From assembly GCA_011053095.1 (NCBI GenBank), contig DRHS01000216.1, positions 1 to 36,924 of the forward strand: a stretch of DNA of 36,924 nt, read 5' to 3'. Made by a program: the position numbers and the translations under genes. Source of the DNA: Bacteroides sp. (GTDB taxonomy: Bacteria; Bacteroidota; Bacteroidia; Bacteroidales; SM23-62). This document shows positions 1 through 8,418 of this stretch, piece after piece (the first letter of the stretch is position 1; each line of letters starts with the position of its first letter). Below the pieces are notes generated by a model. That model searched no databases. It had not been told where the DNA came from and was given only the letters and a program-made list of their open reading frames with translations.

Positions 1-277
1 ATTTGATCCGGAACTTCTCAAAATACCTCTCTGCCAACTCATGGATAGATTTTGGATAGTCTTCTGTGAAAAGTATGGACTGACCGAATATCTTTGACTG
101 AAGGATATCCAGTACCATCTTCCTGTTCTCGGTATCAGCCAGTATAGGCTCACTGCCGAGGTAGAGGATGCTTTGTTGCTTTACTTTCCCCTCGATCCTG
201 GAGGCCTGGGCCAGCTGGTATTGAAAAAATACTTTTCCGCTTTTTGTGTTTTGCTTCTTTACTTGCCTAATGAACAT
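1..277 (-). CDS. IS4/IS1634-like transposase, N-terminal fragment
   Basis: A reading frame opens at an ATG at 277 and runs to the window edge without a stop, giving 92 residues. It begins MFIRQVKKQ and continues with a basic N-terminus, then QASRIEGK and ILYLGSEP, then a segment ending in ERYFEKFRIK. This opening (short strands, then a KxxQxxLxYLG-like stretch) is what I recall of N-termini in IS1634-type DDE transposases of Bacteroidota. The catalytic DDE residues would lie beyond the window. A stop codon sits ten codons upstream in frame, which supports this start. The assignment rests on recalled family similarity, so the exact IS family is uncertain. Confidence 0.6.
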   Translation of the reverse strand, partial: MFIRQVKKQNTKSGKVFFQYQLAQASRIEGKVKQQSILYLGSEPILADTENRKMVLDILQSKIFGQSILFTEDYPKSIHELAERYFEKFRIK

Positions 278-425
278 GGATGCAAGATAAGCAGAAATAT
301 CGTGTTATGCAAGCATCATACATCACTACAATCGACTCAAACGCTCTACAGCCCAATAAAACCGTTCAAAATAACCCGAAAAAAGTGAAATTTTTCTGTT
401 TTTTGGATGTTTCGTACCAAGTTGG
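1..425 (-). mobile_element. End of an IS4/IS1634-like insertion sequence (partial)
   Basis: The element enters from the left edge of the window and is read on the minus strand. It holds the first 92 codons of a transposase (1-277) plus about 140 bases of non-coding terminal sequence. The right boundary is inferred: the neighbouring MmcQ/YjbR protein stops resembling its family at about base 425, so the element should end at roughly 405-427. Only one end is visible, so the terminal inverted repeat and target duplication cannot be confirmed. Confidence 0.55.
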
Positions 426-647
426 GTTAAAGTGATACGCAGGTGTAACCTCAGAATACTGCTCCCTTAGTTCGATGGCCAGTTCCGGATCACATTTAAG
501 GCTGATTCCCCTGCTGTCTTCAGACAGGTCAAGCAGGGCAAACATCTTTCCTGCTACTTTAAATACCAGTGCTGTATCATTGAAGGGGAAGCCTTCGGTG
601 ACGGCTGGTTTGGCAACGCAATACTCTCTGATTTCTTCGATGTTCAT
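366..647 (-). pseudogene. MmcQ/YjbR family protein, 3' end lost
   Basis: The protein begins MNIEEIREYC and carries features of the MmcQ/YjbR (CyaY-like fold, DNA-binding) family: the early GFPFND segment, VFKVAGKMFALL, and the SLKCDPELA and EVTPAYHFN blocks. Members are usually about 115-120 residues, with a conserved tail after the YHxNK block containing an HW and an LPK-type helix. Here the sequence leaves the family at residue 74 and ends 19 residues later with an unrelated lysine- and phenylalanine-rich tail. The transposase fragment next door points away from this junction. The likely cause is an insertion into the gene, with the new C-terminus read from the element's end. Whether the shortened protein is stable is unknown. 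Confidence 0.65.
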
Positions 648-743
648 GGCTGCTGAATTTTACCTGCAATTTCCAATACAAATAGGGAAAATGCAATTAT
701 TCGAAGTAGACAAGTTGGCTATTAAGTCATATTTTAAAGTCCC

Positions 744-1625
744 TTACCAATTAAGGTAATCCACCTGGATTTCGATATCAATGAGGTATTCTCCATCGTC
801 TTTCAAAATAGAGGTCTTAATCTGAATTTGACCATTCAGGTTTAAATCCCCTAGCGCAACATTATTTAAAAATATCATATGAGGATTGTCCCCCTGATCA
901 TCCATAAGCTTGTATCGATCATCGAACACAACCGGCTTAGATGAATCGTCCGGGATAAAGCTGATCTCATATTCATTTTTCCATTCCCTTCCACTATTCA
1001 ACTTAGCTTTTTTGCCATAAGTTCTGATAAATTTCAGCAGAACATGGATCTCAATGCTGCGGGATACCTCCATTTGGTCAATGAATTGTAAGTTGAGATT
1101 CGCTTCCCTGTCAACCACGTCGGGTGTATAAGGGTTTTCGTACCTGAATCCTATTTCCGCCTTTTCTTTGAATTTTTTCTTGAAACGCGTCATGGATGCC
1201 AGCTCTCGCCGATATTTGCTGCCGGGGTAACGTTCAGAAAAATCGGATAAATTCTTCTCGCGGAATTCGTACTGGTATCCCCTTCTGATGAGAAAGTAAT
1301 AGGCCACTTCTGCCTCCTTGCCCTCCCCGTTCTTAATTATCTCTTCCAGGGTTTCCTGGCTCATTATCTCCCCTATCCTTAATTCAAAATCCTCGGCTAA
1401 TTCATTTAGTACTACTTCAGATCCGTCATCGTAGACTATTTTCCATATTTCAGGTTTGGCAATCTTAGCAACTGTGTTATCATTCCTCCTGATATTAACC
1501 TTATCCTCAGTTTCAGATAAAATTTTCCCTGTGTAATGGTAACCAGCTAACATATGTACCTCATCCTGTGCTGACAAACCGCAAGTTCCCAGTATGAGAA
1601 TCCACAAGAAAATAATTCTATTCAT
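744..1625 (-). CDS. Secreted protein of unknown function
   Basis: This 293-residue protein has a signal peptide (MNRIIF, then a hydrophobic stretch ending GLSA, cut before QDE at about residue 20). The first mature segment, about residues 25-75, has the pattern of short Bacteroidota domains with a GKI..E....I..........I.K.EIWKIVYDDGSE layout, suggesting a small beta-barrel-like fold. A charged helical middle follows (residues 85-155, rich in E, K and R). The C-terminal half has alternating hydrophobic residues and looks beta-rich. No catalytic motif is recognisable and I cannot assign a family. It is transcribed alone, divergent from the truncated sulfatase gene. A TAAATTTG element lies upstream. 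Confidence 0.7.
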   Translation of the reverse strand: MNRIIFLWILILGTCGLSAQDEVHMLAGYHYTGKILSETEDKVNIRRNDNTVAKIAKPEIWKIVYDDGSEVVLNELAEDFELRIGEIMSQETLEEIIKNGEGKEAEVAYYFLIRRGYQYEFREKNLSDFSERYPGSKYRRELASMTRFKKKFKEKAEIGFRYENPYTPDVVDREANLNLQFIDQMEVSRSIEIHVLLKFIRTYGKKAKLNSGREWKNEYEISFIPDDSSKPVVFDDRYKLMDDQGDNPHMIFLNNVALGDLNLNGQIQIKTSILKDDGEYLIDIEIQVDYLNW

Positions 1626-1666
1626 AGATATAAATCAAATATTGTTCAGAAGTCCTGAAACCAATT

Positions 1667-1674
1667 CAAATTTA
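1667..1674 (-). promoter_or_regulatory. Putative -7 element (TAAATTTG)
   Basis: On the minus strand this octamer matches the Bacteroidota -7 consensus TAnnTTTG exactly. It lies about 40 bases upstream of the ATG at 1625 of the secreted protein. No good -33 TTTG box is visible at the usual distance, so the call rests on the -7 match and position alone. Confidence 0.35.
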
Positions 1675-1790
1675 CATAAATACAAGTAGATAACTTATAA
1701 TTACTGTATCATCATGAGATAATGACTTATTAAAGTGATATGCTGGCAGAGAAATTTAATTAGAATGGAAAATCCAAAAAGAGAATAAAA

Positions 1791-2213
1791 ATGAAAAATT
1801 ATAAGGCTCTGTTAATTCTATTCATCATTGCCTGTGTTTTTAGCTGTAGAATTGAAACACGATCAAAAAAAAGTGTTAACCAATCCAACCAAAAGGAAAG
1901 ACCAAATATATTAATTGCAATATCAGATGATCAATCCTACCCCCATACAAGTGCATCGGGATGCACATTTGTAAACACACCTGCATTTGACAGGATAGCA
2001 GATAATAGTATTTTATTTGCCAATGCCTTTGTCACTTCACCGGGTTGTGCACCCTCGAGGGCGTCTTTGGTAATGGGCAGATATCCCTGGCAAAATGAAC
2101 ATGCCGGAAATCACTCAGCTATATGGCCAAAGAAATTAATCCCATTTCCTGATATATTGGAAAACAATGGCTATTTCATCGGTTTCACAGGAAAAGGAGA
2201 TAATAAAGAATGA
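1791..2213 (+). pseudogene. S1-family sulfatase, N-terminal fragment
   Basis: Only 140 residues remain of an enzyme family usually about 450-550 long. The N-terminus is a lipoprotein-type signal (hydrophobic stretch ending CVFSC). It is followed by the sulfatase opening RPNILIAISDDQS, with the metal-binding aspartates, and the formylglycine motif SPGCAPSRAS (C-x-P-S-R), which is the site of cysteine oxidation. The family match stops after FTGKG, and a TGA follows four codons later. The next 85 bases do not continue the sulfatase in any frame I could follow. The metal- and substrate-binding residues of the C-terminal half are missing, so an active enzyme is very unlikely. It lies just upstream of the GH78 gene and may be the remains of another enzyme of the same locus. 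Confidence 0.7.
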
Positions 2214-2298
2214 TATTTGTTCCAATCTCAGACATACCGTATATTGTTGCAAACAGAATTATCAGTAAATGCCAAATATATCACAAGAATCGGCGAAC

Positions 2299-5031
2299 AT
2301 GTCTAAAAAGGCGTTAATTCTCGTTTCATTTGTAGCCTGCCTTTTTTTTCTGGAAGGTTGTAGGGATCAAAAGCATTTGGATAATGGCCTGGTTGTTCGG
2401 AACCTTCAATGTGAGTTTTTGTTAAGTCCGAAGGGCATTGAATATACACACCCCTATTTAAGCTGGGAAATTGATGCACCAGGTAAACGAAGTGTTTTAC
2501 AGTCTACCTACAGGATATTGGTTTACGACTCAGACAAGACACCAGAAGATGGGCTGGAACCATACTGGGATTCAGGTAAAATAAGATCCGGGAATTCTGT
2601 AAATGTTAAATATGAGGGTGAACCACTACAGTCCGCAAGGAAGTACTACTGGAAAGTCCAAATTGAAGATAACCATGGGGCAACAAGCCAATTCAGTGAT
2701 TGTGCTTATTTCGAAACCGGGATTCTCAAAGAAGAAGAGTGGGAGGCCAAATGGGTGTACGCTCCCACATCAGATTCAACAAATTGTCCCTATTTGAGAT
2801 ACGATTTCGAACTGGACAAAACACCCCTCTTTGCTCCTGCATATGTTGCCTCCGTCGGATTTCACGAACTATATGTCAATGGTCGAAAAGTAGGTGACGC
2901 TGTGCTTACCCCATCGGTTTCGGACCTAAGAAACAGGGCTCTATATTCAAGTTATGACCTATCTGCCTACCTTAAAAAAGGCAGGAATACAATTGTCATC
3001 TGGCTTGCATCCGGATGGGCAGACTTTTCCGATGGAAACCCCAAAGCAAATTTCAATGTAGATATTAGACCTCTGTGTAAAGCTCAATTCTTGACAGGAC
3101 CAGGGCAATGGATCGCCACCAATGAAACCTGGAGGTATACGTCGAGTAATACATATCACCTGGGCAGATGGCAAAACAGTGATTTTGGAGGAGATCTTGT
3201 TGTTGATGCTGACCACGATGTGGAATGGGCGCTTACCCATATTGAGGATGGCCAGTGGACCCATGTGGATGTGGTTGAGTGTGGATTGAAATTATCTTCC
3301 GACTTCCTGGAACCAAACCGGATGGTGAAGAAAAGGACTGCAAAATCAATACGAAAAACAGGCGAAAGAAAGTATCAGTTTTCCATGGATTCCATATACA
3401 CAGGCTGGATAGAGGCAACTCTGAAAGGAATACCGGGACAGCGAATCTCCATTTCCGCTTCATCCTATCCGGATAAAGAGGTGGAATTTAACCAGACAAA
3501 CATCCTGGTGATAGGTGCTGATGGAGAAGGGAAGTTTCGAAACAGGTTCAGTTACCACCAGGTTGAATACATTACCTTGGATGGGATCGACTATCAGCCA
3601 GAGCTCAATGATGTTAGGGGTTATCAGGTAACAAATGACAGAAAACGATATGGTGAATTTCAGTGTTCCAATGAGTTGCTGAACCAAATCTATGCCAATA
3701 CCTGTTATACCTATGAAAGCCTGTCCACCGGAGGCATGTCGGTGGATTGTCCACATCGTGAACGCCTGGGATACGGGGGAGACGGCCACAGCAGCCTGGA
3801 TATTGCACTGGATGCCTATGCCTCCCATCCGTTTTTTACAAAATGGGCGCAGGATTGGGTTGACATCCAGGATGCAAGCGGACGAATCAACCACACAGCT
3901 CCTACCCTTGGAGGAGGAGGTGGCCCTGCCTGGAGCGGTTTCGTTCTCACCATGCCCTGGGAGGTATACCTGAATTATGGCAACAAACGGATCCTGGTAA
4001 ACACATTTGCTGCCGCCCAAAAATGGCTCAGGTACCTGGGCGCACATGTCAATAAAGAAGGATTGCTGGATGTGGTTTCGGCAGGTGACTGGGAGTATAT
4101 GGATGGAAACAGGTGGCTCTTTCTAGGGGATTGGGCAAATCCACACGATCAGGAGGTAAGTGATTCCAAAGAAGCCTCTTTATTTAATAATTGCTATTAC
4201 GTATATGTACTGAAAATCGCTTCCGAGATCGCTCATATATTGGAAATGGAAGATATTGTTGAGGTTTACAGGACAAAAGCCCAGGAAGTATGCGAGGCCG
4301 TTAACCGAACCTTCTACGATTCAATCCATTATACCTATATCGATGCCAGGCAAACCCACCTGGTGATGCCCCTGGTCGCCGGAATTGTTCCCGAAAAGGA
4401 TATTCCGCAAGTGGAGCAGAAGCTCAGAGAAGAGATTCTTGTCATCCAGGATGGCCACTTTGATACCGGAATCCACGGCACTTATTATTTAACCAGGTAC
4501 CTTACGGAAACTGGCAATAATGAGTTGTTAAACACCCTGATGAATCAAACCACCTATCCCGGATTTGGGGAGATCATTTCGAGAGGTGAGATCACCTGGC
4601 CCGAATACTGGCACCCGGTAAATTCACGTGTTCATGGTTGCCTGAATGGCATTGGCGGCTGGTTTCAGCGCGGTATTCTGGGCATTCAAATCGACCCTGA
4701 GGCGCCGGGGTATAAAAATATCCTCATTAATCCAGCCTTTTTGAATTCGCTTCAGTGGGCAACAGGCCACCATATCTCACCCTATGGTTCCATTGAAGTG
4801 AGCTGGGGGAAAAACAAAGAAGCCTATACCCTCGAAATTGACATTCCGGAAAATACAACGGCCACTGTTCTTATTCCAGCAAAGGCAGAGATTGATATTA
4901 CAGAAAGTGCACAGGAAGGCAGCAAAGCACTTCAGGATTCCCATGGAGTAAGCTTTATAAAAATGGAAAACGGAAACGCAGTATTGAGCGTGGGTTCAGG
5001 TCACTATAAATTTGTTTCCAAACACGAATAA
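2299..5031 (+). CDS. Alpha-L-rhamnosidase, GH78, lipoprotein
   Basis: The predicted product removes terminal alpha-L-rhamnose from glycans at the cell surface or in the periplasm. I chose the ATG at 2299 over 2269 because it gives a clean lipoprotein signal: MSKK, a hydrophobic core, and a lipobox ending LEGC. Domain order in the 910 residues is an N-terminal Ig-like part (about 25-140), a jelly-roll Bac_rhamnosid_N-type part (about 150-310), a second beta domain (about 345-440), an (alpha/alpha)6 barrel (about 445-800) and a C-terminal beta domain. The family motif DCPHRERLGYGGD lies at about 483-495 and carries the acidic residues expected of GH78. A second acidic site is the glutamate at about 769 in ITWPEYWHP. 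The sulfatase gene starts 4 bases after the stop, so the two are probably co-transcribed. Confidence 0.9.
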   Translation: MSKKALILVSFVACLFFLEGCRDQKHLDNGLVVRNLQCEFLLSPKGIEYTHPYLSWEIDAPGKRSVLQSTYRILVYDSDKTPEDGLEPYWDSGKIRSGNSVNVKYEGEPLQSARKYYWKVQIEDNHGATSQFSDCAYFETGILKEEEWEAKWVYAPTSDSTNCPYLRYDFELDKTPLFAPAYVASVGFHELYVNGRKVGDAVLTPSVSDLRNRALYSSYDLSAYLKKGRNTIVIWLASGWADFSDGNPKANFNVDIRPLCKAQFLTGPGQWIATNETWRYTSSNTYHLGRWQNSDFGGDLVVDADHDVEWALTHIEDGQWTHVDVVECGLKLSSDFLEPNRMVKKRTAKSIRKTGERKYQFSMDSIYTGWIEATLKGIPGQRISISASSYPDKEVEFNQTNILVIGADGEGKFRNRFSYHQVEYITLDGIDYQPELNDVRGYQVTNDRKRYGEFQCSNELLNQIYANTCYTYESLSTGGMSVDCPHRERLGYGGDGHSSLDIALDAYASHPFFTKWAQDWVDIQDASGRINHTAPTLGGGGGPAWSGFVLTMPWEVYLNYGNKRILVNTFAAAQKWLRYLGAHVNKEGLLDVVSAGDWEYMDGNRWLFLGDWANPHDQEVSDSKEASLFNNCYYVYVLKIASEIAHILEMEDIVEVYRTKAQEVCEAVNRTFYDSIHYTYIDARQTHLVMPLVAGIVPEKDIPQVEQKLREEILVIQDGHFDTGIHGTYYLTRYLTETGNNELLNTLMNQTTYPGFGEIISRGEITWPEYWHPVNSRVHGCLNGIGGWFQRGILGIQIDPEAPGYKNILINPAFLNSLQWATGHHISPYGSIEVSWGKNKEAYTLEIDIPENTTATVLIPAKAEIDITESAQEGSKALQDSHGVSFIKMENGNAVLSVGSGHYKFVSKHE

Positions 5032-5034
5032 TAA

Positions 5035-6648
5035 ATGTCAAATACTATGAACTACTTCAAAACATCGATTTCAAAGTATGTCGCCTCAATTGCAATTATT
5101 GTTTTTTGTGCTTCTTCACCATCTTTCGGACAGATTGGGGAGAAACCCAATATCCTGATTATTATGACGGACCAGCAAGCCTGGGATGCCGTTGGTTATT
5201 CAGGTAATAAAGCAATTATTACACCCAATCTGGACAGGCTTGCCAGTGAAGGTGTGAACTTCAGTAATGCGGTGACTCCCTGCCCGGTGTGTGTGCCTGC
5301 GCGTACTTCCATACTAACAGGACGCTTAACGGAGACCACAACCATAAGGGACAACAGGGATGCCGGGACAGGCGAATGTTATTATCCAACCTTCGACGAG
5401 ATCCTGGTTAAAAGGGGATATAAATCGGAATATTGCGGCAAGTTTCACGCACCCGAACATATGGCAAGGGTCTATATGAATCCGCCGGTTGAGGGGATGA
5501 CCGGTACGGAACCAATTATTCGCTGGGAGCCCTTGTACGTAAAGTACTTGAAAGAGAGCATGAAAAAGAGGTCGCTGCGAACGGGGGAACTTTACGAAAC
5601 CACATTTTATGGAGGTACCATCCCGTATAAGCTCGATCCCACGGATCGTTACTACAAATACATGCCAACAGGGGAAATCCCTGAAGAGGAGAGTGAAAGA
5701 CGTTTGAGCCAGGGGGATATTCATGGGGTGCTTGATTTGCCTGCAGAATATACCATTACATCCATACAGGGAAAACAAACCCTTGAAGCCCTTGAGCGAT
5801 TGAAAGGGGAACAGTTCGTTCTAACCTGCTCGTTTCATTGTCCGCATGTACCCATTACACCATCTGAGCCCTATGCATCAATGTATAAGGCAAGGGAAAT
5901 GCTTACTCCAGCTTCTATAGCAGACACAAGAGACAACTCTCCCTACAATCCGGGTAAACCAATTCCGCCCTACAATGATGCAGAGAAAGTAAAGTATATG
6001 ATCGCCAATTACTATGCTTTTGTCACTGAAATTGACGATTGGGTAGGCAAGATCCTGGACAGGCTGGATGAGTTAAAGCTGGCGGAAAACACACTTGTGA
6101 TATTTGTTTCAGACCATGGAGAGATGCTGGGAGCACATGGTATGCGGGGAAAATTCAATTTCTATGAGGAATCGGTTCGTGTACCGTTTGTGATTCGCTA
6201 CCCTGGTAAAATAGAACCTGCACAAACCATCTCAACACCGGTTTCAATACTCAATATATATCCTACGGTCCTTGATTACGCGGGCTTAATGAATATTCCC
6301 ACTGATGGTTACTCTCTCCGGGGAGTCATGGAAGGAACTGAAACTCCGAAATATGATTTTGCTGTTTCTGAATGGCAATGGAAAAATGCGAATGTTCCTT
6401 CAATTATGATTCGAACAGACAGCTGGAAGTTAATGACTACCCATCGCAACAGCGGAACAAATGTAGAGGCACTTTTTGATTTGAAAAATGACCCTCATGA
6501 AATGAATAATCTTCTGGGCTCAAATCCGGACAGGTTCAAGTATGAGGAGACTGCTGAGGATTTGCGTACGAAGTTAACAGGCTATTTAAGAGAAGTAAAT
6601 TCTCCACTTGCCGAGGGTGTTGAGAACAGGATTTTGATTCGGGATTAG
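5035..6648 (+). CDS. Secreted S1-family sulfatase
   Basis: This 537-residue enzyme should hydrolyse sulfate esters on a sugar substrate. A signal peptide covers about residues 1-32, ending SFGQ; the ATG at 5047 is an equally good start. The catalytic core opens with KPNILIIMTDQQ, where D46 is expected to bind calcium. The formylglycine motif CVPARTS places the modified cysteine at C86. A second metal/substrate block, FVSDHGEMLGAHG, lies at about residues 357-369. The length is normal for the family. Activity needs an anaerobic (anSME) or aerobic formylglycine-generating enzyme, neither of which is in this window. Its place directly behind a GH78 rhamnosidase suggests it desulfates a rhamnose-containing glycan, but the subfamily and substrate position cannot be read from the sequence by eye. 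Confidence 0.93.
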   Translation: MSNTMNYFKTSISKYVASIAIIVFCASSPSFGQIGEKPNILIIMTDQQAWDAVGYSGNKAIITPNLDRLASEGVNFSNAVTPCPVCVPARTSILTGRLTETTTIRDNRDAGTGECYYPTFDEILVKRGYKSEYCGKFHAPEHMARVYMNPPVEGMTGTEPIIRWEPLYVKYLKESMKKRSLRTGELYETTFYGGTIPYKLDPTDRYYKYMPTGEIPEEESERRLSQGDIHGVLDLPAEYTITSIQGKQTLEALERLKGEQFVLTCSFHCPHVPITPSEPYASMYKAREMLTPASIADTRDNSPYNPGKPIPPYNDAEKVKYMIANYYAFVTEIDDWVGKILDRLDELKLAENTLVIFVSDHGEMLGAHGMRGKFNFYEESVRVPFVIRYPGKIEPAQTISTPVSILNIYPTVLDYAGLMNIPTDGYSLRGVMEGTETPKYDFAVSEWQWKNANVPSIMIRTDSWKLMTTHRNSGTNVEALFDLKNDPHEMNNLLGSNPDRFKYEETAEDLRTKLTGYLREVNSPLAEGVENRILIRD

Positions 6649-6683
6649 GGGAATGAGACCCATACTTTACCTCTCGATTTATT

Positions 6684-6706
6684 AAGCTCTCAAAATTAAA
6701 GAGCTT
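6684..6706. terminator. Inverted repeat between convergent genes
   Basis: AAGCTCT at 6684-6690 and AGAGCTT at 6700-6706 are perfect 7-base complements around a 9-base loop. The repeat sits between the sulfatase stop and the GH67-like stop, and the loop includes the latter's stop codon. No T tract follows on either side, so termination activity is uncertain. Confidence 0.3.
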
Positions 6707-8273
6707 CCATTTGATCCCTTAATTCTTCCGCTACCTTCACCATATTGCCTGCACCTCCCGGAGGCAGGTCTCCAATAACAGGATTTGATTTTGCAACCTC
6801 TGCTTGCAGAACCAGTCCATCGATGGCACGCTCAACACGTTCTGTTAATCCGGGTACAACATGCCCTTCTTTCAGAATTTTATACCCAAAAAATGCTTCG
6901 GTATGCAGCTTCCATACAATCGCGACCCGAAGCATATTGTCCATCCTCCACCTCAGATCGTAATAATCATCCGGACTCAGGTATGGTTTTCCCTGCTCTA
7001 AATGAATCAATGAGGTGAGGATCATGGCTATGGCTTCATCCTTTTCTGCTAAAAGTTTTTCGTAAATCTCAACATCCGGATGATTCAGCAGTTCTTCCAT
7101 TTCCCTGTAGCGAGGTTTATCCGGATTCCACTTGGCCATTGTTCTTGATGAGATATGTCCATCAGCATAGGAATATTTGGGAAGCAAGGATTTGTTGGTT
7201 ATCCAGAATTCAAGGTGAAAGAGCGTTTTCTTAATAATCAGCTCCGAATCGTACAGGGCTCTTATTACATATTCTGCGGATTGCTCCCCATACCTAGTTT
7301 CTGCCCAGTCTTTCCATATTTGATCGGATGATAAATCCTGATCACGGGATAACCTGAAAAGAGTATAGATGTTTATATTATTGGGTGTGAAAAAACCATC
7401 AAATCCATTATGGTCAAGACGGGCAATATAACCCCTTACCTGAGGAAAACTTAGTCCGTATTTCCAGCGATAGGCAAAATATTGTGCGCTGGCAAAGGGT
7501 ATTCTGTTTTTGCCAGTAAACTCCGAAGAACAATCAAATTCAACTATTTGCTTATTGTTTGGGAAGGCTCCGATCAGGGGATTATGCGGATAATAAGGCT
7601 GCCAGTCGTGAGGTACGCATTTGGACTGAACGATTACATTCCCCGCATCAGCCTTTAGCAATCCTTCCTTAACCCAGTCGAGCTGTTCGGGTTCGTATAA
7701 AAATGTTCGCACAACAAAATCCTTATTGTATTTCAGACAGGCTCTATTGATAGTGGAGACCATCTTGCCGAAACGATCGGGCTTTGACAGATTCGAGTTA
7801 ACCTGTTCATCGGAAAAGATTTTATACTGGGTTTCATGAAAGGTAAGAATGATCCCGTCAAATTCCGGGAAATCCTCGAACAGCTTCATATATCTTTTTT
7901 CAAGCCAGGTCCAGAAGCCTTTTTTATCCATTTGTACAGCTTTACCCTTAAGATATTTTTCCGGCACATTGTCCAGCTCATGAACCCAGATCCAGGTTTT
8001 CAGATTATTTGCTTTAGCATCAATGGCAAGCTTGCGCAATTCTTCTCCTCTCTGGGAGAATTCTTCATCCGAGTATAGATCAGAGGTCTCTCCAATCATC
8101 CGGTGTGAAAAGCATACCGTATTGATATCATAATCCCCGGCATGGCTCATCACCTTTTTTACATAATCCGGCTTCATCACATGGAATTGCCATACTTTGT
8201 ATTCAAGTCCCTGTGCAAATAATTTGAAACAGGCAAGCAGGAGAACTGCGATCGTAGTCAATATGTTTTTCAT
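6696..8273 (-). CDS. Secreted GH67-like (alpha-glucuronidase-type) protein
   Basis: This 525-residue protein has a signal peptide (about residues 1-20, ending LFAQ). I recognise a GH67-type TIM barrel from several aligned blocks. FDGIILTFHETQ has E147 where GH67 has its general acid. NVIVQSKCVPHDWQP has D223 where GH67 has IDFQ. QIVEFDCSSEFTG has E245 or E251 matching the ELQITQEYTG block. NNINIYTLFRLSRDQDLSS resembles the GH67 ANLYAFGRLAWNPDLS block. The N-terminal GH67 carbohydrate-like domain is missing, so the protein is shorter than the classic roughly 700-residue enzymes. It is convergent with the GH78-sulfatase pair. The substrate may be a uronic-acid-containing glycan. The family link comes from recalled motifs; the reaction is inferred. 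Confidence 0.6.
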   Translation of the reverse strand: MKNILTTIAVLLLACFKLFAQGLEYKVWQFHVMKPDYVKKVMSHAGDYDINTVCFSHRMIGETSDLYSDEEFSQRGEELRKLAIDAKANNLKTWIWVHELDNVPEKYLKGKAVQMDKKGFWTWLEKRYMKLFEDFPEFDGIILTFHETQYKIFSDEQVNSNLSKPDRFGKMVSTINRACLKYNKDFVVRTFLYEPEQLDWVKEGLLKADAGNVIVQSKCVPHDWQPYYPHNPLIGAFPNNKQIVEFDCSSEFTGKNRIPFASAQYFAYRWKYGLSFPQVRGYIARLDHNGFDGFFTPNNINIYTLFRLSRDQDLSSDQIWKDWAETRYGEQSAEYVIRALYDSELIIKKTLFHLEFWITNKSLLPKYSYADGHISSRTMAKWNPDKPRYREMEELLNHPDVEIYEKLLAEKDEAIAMILTSLIHLEQGKPYLSPDDYYDLRWRMDNMLRVAIVWKLHTEAFFGYKILKEGHVVPGLTERVERAIDGLVLQAEVAKSNPVIGDLPPGGAGNMVKVAEELRDQMEAL

Positions 8274-8382
8274 GGGTTAAGGTATATAGCAAGGCAAAAC
8301 ATATGGAGTAATATCAGACCATTGAATTTACTGAAATTTAAATCAATAACCCGGGAGAGCTTCCAAATACAGAAAATTAAAT

Positions 8383-8390
8383 TATTTTTG
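8383..8390 (+). promoter_or_regulatory. Putative -7 element (TATTTTTG)
   Basis: An exact match to TAnnTTTG, 28 bases before the ATG of the PQQ-repeat lipoprotein. No convincing -33 box is present at the expected spacing. Confidence 0.4.
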
Positions 8391-8418
8391 GCGAAATTTA
8401 ATAATCCCATATCCGACC

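Noticed and set aside
2269-2298. Upstream ATG of the GH78 gene
   Set aside because: It adds ten polar residues before the MSKK lipoprotein signal; the ATG at 2299 gives a standard N-terminus.
3460-4047. 195-residue open frame opposite the GH78 gene
   Set aside because: It is the antisense of a strongly conserved catalytic domain and has no recognisable protein features.
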